Assembly (NCBI GenBank): GCA_964487285.1
Contig: CAZAPZ010000007.1
Span: 1 to 29,337, forward strand
Direction of reading: 5' to 3'
Length of the DNA stretch: 29,337 nucleotides
DNA from: CAZAPZ01 sp964487285
GTDB lineage: Bacteria > Campylobacterota_A > Desulfurellia > JAADFJ01
Positions 23,749 to 29,337 of this stretch are shown here, in pieces. The notes below the pieces were generated by a model, which had not been told where the DNA came from, made no database searches, and saw only the letters and a program-made list of their open reading frames with translations. Both the position numbers and the translations under genes were made by a program. Numbering within the stretch: position 1 is the stretch's first letter; every line of letters starts with the position of its first letter.

Positions 23749-26700
23749 TTACAACCATTCCTTAGAAACAAGCTCGCTTATCCTGTTCTCAATCTTATCT
23801 TCGCTCAAATTATCTTCAAATGTCATATCAGTAATGGTTTTCAGCAGCCACTCTTCGAATATGCCGAACTCGTACGGATCATTGGAAATTTGACTGTCTG
23901 TTGACGTTTTATGGTAAATCTTTTCCATAATTCCGCCTCCAAGCATTTTGCCGTTGAATATAATTAGTCCCTGAGGTGTATTGAGGGCATCGAGTGTATT
24001 GGACGGTTTCACAACTCCGTTGATATTCATCGATATTAAACGATGATTTTCTGTTGCCGATACGGAAAGTTTTCCTCCGATAATATGGACATCAAGAGGA
24101 TCATTCATACTTCCTATAATTCCGCCATGTGCAGCAAGTGTGGAATCGGCTGTTGCCAGGATATTGGGTGCATAACCGTTGTTATCTATTATGGAACCAT
24201 AACCGGTCTCAAGGTCAACGCCGCCATTGTCCGCTCTTACAGTATCAACAGTATATTTCCCTTGATAAGCTTAACAACAATATTGCCCGAACCGGCTTTA
24301 ATATTATCAATAGTCAGGGCTTTATCATTGCCGAGATATATTCCGCCTGTGCCAGTAGCTGCATCAACCTTGTTGACGCTCATATCTATTTCTTTAGGAG
24401 ATGCTCCGCCTATGCCTGTTGCTGCAGTTGCTGCCAATGAGATACCGGTAACATCAGCTGTCGCAGTCCCGCTGGTGATAGCTCCGTCTGAGCCGTTAAG
24501 TCAACAGCGTTTAAGCCGGAGTTGGCATTTACACTTCCACTACCACTGAAGGTTATCGCACCTGTCGTAATGCTTATGTTGCCGCCTGTATTTATGGCAC
24601 CCTTCATGGTAGTGGTTCCATTGGGTTAAAACACCAGCGTCTGTAGAAGCCCCACTAGTAGTATTAAGTGTAACGGTTGAAGGAGATCTGAGAAGAACAT
24701 CATCATCAATCGTAATTGCATTTCCGACTGTTACAATATCAGCATTCAGCGTGGTGGTTCCCATCACATCATTATTTTGTGGTGTGCCGCCTCTAAGAGT
24801 AATTGAAGCATTGCTTGCACCTGTAATCTGACCGTTGACCGCAATGGTACCGCCTGGTGCAGGAGATTGAATCGTTACCGGGTCATAAAAGGTAATTGCA
24901 CCTATATTAATTGCGCCGGAACGGCCGATAGTGATAGAGTTGAAATCATTCGTCAAATCTGCAATTTCTGCTGAAGTAAGGTCAAAAGTACTTGGTGTAC
25001 TATCGTTGATGTCTATTGTTATATATACTGCCTTCGGCTGCAGAGTAATACTGCCGCTTCCGGTAATCGCCGCCCCAAGGGCAATACTGTCTGTTGTGAT
25101 TGAAATCTTACCTGCTCCGGAGTTTATCGTCGCTCCGGAATTTTGAGTAAAACTGCCGGAAGGAGCAAGGGTTATATTACCGCCTGATGTTGCAACTGCT
25201 CTGTTAAGAGTAAGGGTTCCCGTACCGGTTGTTGCAACATTAACATCGCCGCCGGATGTTGTTATACCGGTTATACCGTCAACAGTTCCGACTGTGAGGT
25301 TGCCTAAATCGGTATAACTTAATGCTCCTGTTGTTATACCAGCTATTGTAGCACATCATTTGATGTGTTGGTCAATGTTACGCTGTTTGCCTCTAAGGCA
25401 AGGTTGGGGACGGTTACATTTCCTGCTGTAGTTTGCGTTATGTCGCCGGCTGTAATTAGATGGAGTGTAGGTACACTTGTAGATGCAAGAGAAACTGCGG
25501 TTATTTTAGTAAGCTCTGTGTTATCGATCATTGAAGAACCCGTAGCTCCGCCAAGAGTCATAGTTGTTCCGGATGCTTGCCGGAGCGATTGTTACAGTTC
25601 CAGTGCCTGCGTTTATTACGGCACTACCCATAGAAAAATCTGTAGCCATCAAGGTAACGTTTCCATTGTAGGTATTCAATTTAACAGCACCAAGATCTAT
25701 GACTCCTGTTGTGGTAGTTGTAGAGATTGTACCGTTTGTAGCATCAATTGAACTTGCCTCTAAGTGAACAATGCCCCCACCGGTATCTATTGTAAATGCC
25801 GTGCCCTAAAATGTAATATTATTGCCGGCCTAGAAAATTAAATTAGCAGATGCAAAAATCAACCAAGTAAGAGAATTTGTTGTGATTGAATTTACAGTAA
25901 TGTTATCTTGTGCCTGCAAAATAATATTACCGGTTAATGAAGTAAGATAACCTGAAGCTATGGTATTATTATTACCATTTACATCGGCAGTAGTAAAAAG
26001 AAGTCCGCCAGCAGGAAGAGAGGCTGTTCCATTATAATCAGATGTACCATGTGCAGCATCCACTATTGTGATATCCGTTGGATCCAGTAAAATGTTCCTC
26101 CAGTCCCGCCTGCAGCAGAAAGAGCAACATCACCAGCCATTTGAAAGCTGTGTCCGCTTACCTCTATAAATCCGCCGTCGCCTGTTATTCCGCCTTTTGC
26201 CGAAAGTGCCGCTCCTGAATTAATTATGGAAACTCCATTGGTCATATCGGACAGTATTCTTATATTACCGCCGTTTGAGTTCTCTCCGACTCCGTTTGCA
26301 GAAATAACACTGTCGGTACCAACGAGTGTCCCTTTTTCAGACTTCAAAAGTATAGTTCCGCCGTCTGCATTTGCACTGCCGTCCGCTTTGATTATTCCCG
26401 GATTGATTACATACTCTCTATGCAGATCAACGCTTCCGCCTGAAGCTCCTGCCTGAGCAGATGAGGCATCTATCGTACCTGTGTTGATGACAGCTCCCGA
26501 GTTATTCCCCTCCAGGATAACCTTGCCGTCTTTATCGACAAGCGACTTTGCCTCTATGATGCCGGAGTTGTTGACAACCGATGAGAGTATTGCGTTGGCT
26601 GCATTTGCAGTAAGGATAATTTGTCCCCCGTCCGCTTTGATCTTGCCTGAGTTGCTTACTGCAGTTGCCATCGGCTGACCGTTAGGTCCTTCGACCTTTC

Positions 26701-27468
26701 CAGTACCTTGCCGGTAACGGAGTAGGTTATTGTGCCGTCTCCGAAGAAATCAACCGTTAAGCCTTTTCCGGAACCGAGAACCGCTTTGCCGAGATTGGCT
26801 ACTATCAGTCCTTCGTTTGATACCGAAGGGGCAACAAGGAATACAAAGCCGTTGTCCGATATCTTTATTGTTCCTTTGTTGATTATGTAGGAGAGATTCT
26901 TGTTTGTATCCTGATTGAATGTGTAATTGCCGTTCATAAAGTCGCTATTTTTAATATCGAATGTTATAGCAGCAAGACCGGCAACATCAACTGCAACATT
27001 CTGACCGAAGACTATACCGTTGGGATTGACCAGGAATACTCTGCCGTTTGCCTGCAGAGCTCCGAGTATGCTTGAGGGATCTGTTCCTATAACCTTGTTC
27101 AATATAACGGAGGCCTTTCCCGGCTGCATGAACTTGACAAGCTCATTGGCATTGATGTTGAACTTGTTCCAGTCAACTATTGCCCTGTTTGTAGCCTGAT
27201 TTATGAGCATTGTTGTTGAACCCGAAGTTGAGATGGAGGCGCTTCCGGCAACTACATTGCCGCCCTGCGGCAGAGCATAAGCGGAAACAGCAGACAGAGC
27301 GGATATGATAAGTACGGATGCGGCAATATTCTTAACATCGGAAAGTCTGCATATCACAGCATCGCTGAAGTTGGTTCCTACGCTTTTTCTGATACGTCTG
27401 TTTCTGTATTTCTTGAGTTCTTTTGAAAAGAAGAGCAGATTATTCTTTCTTTCTTTTACCTTTTTCAT
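23749..27468 (-). pseudogene. tpsA: filamentous-haemagglutinin-type secreted exoprotein, broken by frameshifts and amber codons
   Basis: Starts at ATG 27468 with a long signal peptide (1-65, cleavage after SAYA), followed by the TPS secretion domain of haemagglutinin-type exoproteins: GGNVVAGSASIS, IVDWNKFNINANELVKF, NGRVFLVNPNGIVFGQNVAVD. Downstream is glycine- and asparagine-rich beta-helix repeat sequence (SNSGKIKADGGQIILTA type). Full length would be about 1240 residues, ending EEWLLKTITDMTF...SKEWL at 23749. It is not open. Frame changes occur near 26698, 26097, 25577, 25353, 24625, 24495 and 24260, and TAG codons stand at 25832-25830 and 25808-25806. All pieces read on in the same gene order, so this is one interrupted gene. 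Real decay is likely since all housekeeping genes are open, but an assembly fault cannot be excluded. Confidence 0.8.
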
Positions 27469-27538
27469 TCTTTTTTATTCTTTTCTTATACTGTCTCTGA
27501 GCGATTACAGTTTCTCTTTGTGTATTAGGTCCACTCAT
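27440..27538 (-). CDS. 32-residue basic small ORF overlapping the tpsA start
   Basis: ATG at 27538 has an excellent AAGGAGG seven bases before it, the best ribosome site in the secretion locus. It encodes MSGPNTQRETVIAQRQYKKR and a further 12 mostly basic residues, ending in TAA at 27442-27440, 29 bases inside tpsA. tpsA itself has only an A-rich region before its ATG. A leader frame that couples translation into tpsA is a plausible role. No family is recognised. The function is unknown and the existence of the peptide is unproved. Confidence 0.45.
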   Translation of the reverse strand: MSGPNTQRETVIAQRQYKKRIKKNEKGKRKKE

Positions 27539-27574
27539 GATATGGCCTCCTTACATTTGCCTGCATACGGCAGT

Positions 27575-28119
27575 TTATGAAAGTTCTTTGTCATTGGCTT
27601 TGGCATCGATTTCATACGCCTCCTTTGTCTTTGAAATATACNNNNNNNNNNNNNNNNNNNNNNNNNNNNNNNNNNNNNNNNNNNNNNNNNNNNNNNNNNN
27701 NNNNNNNNNNNNNNNNNNNNNNNNNNNNNNNNNNNNNNNNNTTTGTCATTGGCTTTGGCATCGATTTCATACGCCTCCTTTGTCTTTGAAATATACAGCT
27801 GCGAAAGATTGGCGTTTATCAACGCCGTTTCTTTACTGTATTTTCCGTGCACCTTTTCCGCTGTCTCAAGCGCAAGAAGAAGATAAGACTCGGCTTTTAA
27901 AAACTCTTTTCTCATAAGATAGATAAAGCCGAGATTGTTGATGGCAGTTACGGAGTTCGCATGATTCGAACCGTATGCCTTTTTTGTAATATTATATAGA
28001 TTGTGTGCATAAGTAAGAGCCGTGTTCAAATCTTTATCTTTTACGATACTAAGCACATAACTATTCATCTTCTCCCACTCTTCATCTGTTATTTTGTTTT
28101 TCTTAAAAACCCCATTCAA
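27575..28119 (-). CDS. TPR-repeat protein interrupted by the assembly gap
   Basis: The readable part is a helical repeat protein of TPR_12 style, with ALTYAHNLYNITKKAYGSNH, NSVTAINNLGFIYLMRKEFLKAESYLLLALETAEKVHG and SKETALINANLSQLYISK as repeat helices. It runs from a TTG at 28119 (no good ribosome site) or from an ATG 17 codons inside (preceded by GGGAG) to the 100 N at 27642-27741. If the gap is false and the two identical 55-base ends are merged, the frame goes on KANDKELS and stops at 27577-27575, giving about 129 residues and a normal end. TPR proteins are scaffolds; a role in the secretion locus is inferred from position between sapC and tpsA only. It lacks a signal peptide. Confidence 0.65.
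27587..27796. repeat. 55-bp direct repeat flanking a 100-N gap
   Basis: Bases 27587-27641 and 27742-27796 are identical over 55 bases, in direct orientation, at the exact edges of the N run. This is what contig ends sharing one k-mer look like, and collapsing them restores the TPR frame. Confidence 0.85.
27642..27741. other. Assembly gap (100 N)
   Basis: Exactly 100 undetermined bases, a usual scaffold placeholder and not a measured length. Frames drawn through it are artefacts. Confidence 0.98.
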
Positions 28120-28230
28120 TTTTTTATCTATTTATCGGCATCCTGCTATAGAAAGTATGCTTCCCGGCAGCCTCGCATTTGAAACTGTTTGCTGCATGCA
28201 AAGAGGGAAAGAGATTCTCGGCAGGTAAGA
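28120..28230 (-). other. Structured spacer between sapC and the TPR gene
   Basis: On the minus strand an 8-bp stem (CTTTGCAT with ATGCGAGG) encloses GCAGCAAACAGTTTCAA. A UUCCC/GGGAA pairing lies outside it, and GCAGC/GCUGC is a competing pairing. Three TGCCG words stand in the same direction. It may be a processing, attenuation or riboswitch element, but I could not assign a class. Confidence 0.3.
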
Positions 28231-29025
28231 TCATTTATTTATCACTTTGACAAAATTGTTTAAGGAAAATATGTGAGCGTAAATCCAGGCTATATATCCC
28301 CTCTGATTGTTATTCATCTTTGTTAAGCTCAGCAATTGCTTGTCATCAAGCTTCAGCATCTTTGCTTCATCGACCACAAGAAGATTTCTCATTACATAAC
28401 TTGTGCCGTCGGCCAATTTTATATTGGCATCGACTGCGGCAAAAAGCTCCAGCTCTTTCAATCTGTTTACAAACTGTTTTGTGACTTCAAACTGCGCGTT
28501 ATAAGCCTTTAGGAATTCAACGGCTCTGTCCAATGCGGGAGTATTCTTCCCCTCATCGTCAAACAGTCTGTCGCCCTCTTCTGCATCAAATCCTTTATAG
28601 GCCGAATCTACTACGGCAACAAGCAGATTGCCGTCGCCTTTATCATCGGTCTTTGCCGGAATATAAGGATATCTTCTTATGAATGCAGGTATATAGAACC
28701 CTTCTTTCCATTTCCCCTGCTCATCGGTGAAGGCATTGTCGGCCACTCCGAGGATTGCAACCAGCATTATCTCTTCATTGGGTGTTTTGGAAAACGCTAT
28801 GGGATAATATTTTGCGGCCTCAAAGAATTCATAACCTGTCAGGACTGAGGAATTCAGCTGCTTTGCAAACCCGTAATCTGTTACCTTCGCTATCTTTACA
28901 TGCCTTTGCAGTTCGGAATTAAGAGCTACGGGCTTGGAATAAATCGCTTCCGCCGTTTTCTCTTTTTTTACCTTTTTTTCTTGAGTCACTGCAACCTCTT
29001 TTTCCGCTTTCTTTTCCTTAACCAT
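28231..29025 (-). CDS. SapC-family protein
   Basis: The 264-residue protein starts with a lysine- and glutamate-rich, disordered segment (1-26). It then matches the SapC family (PF07277): YYPIAFSKTPNEEIMLVAILGV, the GKWKEGFYIPAFIRRYPYIP core, LFDDEGKNTPALDRAVEFL, and the end TKMNNNQRGYIAWIYAHIFSLNNF. The family was named after a surface-layer-related Campylobacter gene and its biochemical role is unknown. There is no signal peptide or membrane helix, so it is probably cytoplasmic. ATG at 29025 follows GGAG, 22 bases after the tpsB end, so the two are co-transcribed. It is one of only two fully open genes in this locus. Its place inside a two-partner secretion operon suggests a part in surface display (inference). 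Confidence 0.82.
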   Translation of the reverse strand: MVKEKKAEKEVAVTQEKKVKKEKTAEAIYSKPVALNSELQRHVKIAKVTDYGFAKQLNSSVLTGYEFFEAAKYYPIAFSKTPNEEIMLVAILGVADNAFTDEQGKWKEGFYIPAFIRRYPYIPAKTDDKGDGNLLVAVVDSAYKGFDAEEGDRLFDDEGKNTPALDRAVEFLKAYNAQFEVTKQFVNRLKELELFAAVDANIKLADGTSYVMRNLLVVDEAKMLKLDDKQLLSLTKMNNNQRGYIAWIYAHIFSLNNFVKVINK

Positions 29026-29047
29026 TATCTTTCTCCATCCTTATTTA

Positions 29048-29337
29048 TTAAAATGTTTTTGTTATCTGCAGATAAAATGCACTGCTATGACCGTCTGCAT
29101 TCTTTGAAGAGCTTAATAGGAAATCCGACATCTGCTCTTATGTTAAATTTATAAGGAAGGTTTAATCTGACACCTGTTCCGATGCCGGTTAAGCTGCGAT
29201 TGCTTTTCTGTCCTACAACTGCATTGTTTACATGGATGCTTCCGTCATCTATAAAAAAGGCAAGCTGGAGCAGCTTTTTATTTGCGAGAGGAGCTATTCT
29301 CAGCTCAGCTGTAGCTGCATATCCGCTGTCTCCGCCG
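29048..29337 (-). pseudogene. tpsB: two-partner secretion outer-membrane transporter (ShlB/FhaC type), C-terminal end, frameshifted
   Basis: Only the last 95 codons are in the window. The minus strand reads a beta-barrel end of the FhaC/ShlB type: AELRIAPLANKKLLQLAFFIDDGSIHV, SLTGIGTGVRLNLPYKFNIRADVGFPIK. That frame then runs into a TAG at 29087-29085. One frame over, the text continues naturally as SSKNADGHSSAFYLQITKTF and stops in TAA at 29048. A terminal phenylalanine is the usual outer-membrane barrel assembly signal, so this is the true end. The break lies near 29115-29122, in an AAGC context where about two bases are missing or one is extra. The transporter exports the adjacent TpsA protein. 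Without the upstream part, intactness elsewhere cannot be judged. Confidence 0.75.

Noticed and set aside
25806..25832. Reassigned TAG (read as glutamine) in this organism
   Set aside because: TAG is the evident stop of the ferredoxin (6498-6500) and of the helicase (21530-21532), so amber is a normal stop; the tpsA ambers fit pseudogene decay better.
27470..27490. A-AAA-AAG slippery heptamer in the small ORF, as in dnaX, joining it to tpsA by -1 frameshifting
   Set aside because: tpsA is in the +1 frame relative to the small ORF, so a -1 shift would not enter it.
28120..28230. c-di-GMP-I riboswitch
   Set aside because: Some words resemble it (GCAAAC, GCAGGATGCCGA) but the 5' partner of the 3' stem is absent and the conserved ACGCAAAGC core does not match.
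1..29337. CRISPR array, prophage or complete insertion sequence
   Set aside because: No regularly spaced repeats, and no transposase, integrase or phage genes were found on either strand.

Overview
The window looks like a chromosomal stretch of a low-GC, Gram-negative, flagellated bacterium that makes LPS (kdsA, lptG, glmU, glmS, RseP-type protease) and isoprenoids by the MEP route (dxr, ispG). Gene order and protein style suggest a deltaproteobacterial or Desulfobacterota-like lineage or a neighbouring phylum, but the sequence alone does not fix the taxon. It is an assembly product: a run of exactly 100 N lies at 27642-27741.

Layout. (1) 1-803: the 5' part of an XRE regulator on the minus strand with a well-formed promoter and operator, and an Rrf2-family regulator with an Fe-S-type cysteine set. 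(2) 974-2790: flagellar switch genes fliM and fliN/fliY, overlapping by two bases. (3) 2878-6386, minus: recJ-kdsA-lptG, with overlapping genes. (4) 6459-6916: ferredoxin with a terminator, and tRNA-Phe(GAA) with its own promoter. (5) 6945-8699, minus: CLC chloride channel with a CBS pair. (6) 8933-21969, plus: a long tightly packed run rpsB-tsf-pyrH-frr-uppS-cdsA-dxr-rseP, then ispG-glmU-glmS-pcrA-secB-like. It joins translation, phospholipid, undecaprenyl, isoprenoid and amino-sugar synthesis. (7) 22149-23346: YbaK-type deacylase, a 49-residue CDGSH-type protein lacking a usual cluster ligand, and a Spy/LTxxQ periplasmic protein. (8) 23347-23748: no gene; a mosaic of GC-rich palindromes. (9) 23749-29337, minus: a two-partner secretion locus in the order tpsB (3' part), sapC-like, TPR gene, 32-residue basic ORF, tpsA.

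The housekeeping genes are all intact. The secretion locus is not: tpsA carries about seven frameshifts and two amber codons, and tpsB is frameshifted near its end, while sapC and (after repair of the assembly gap) the TPR gene are open. The locus is visibly richer in G+C than its neighbours. It is the accessory part of the window and the most interesting one, together with the variant CDGSH gene.
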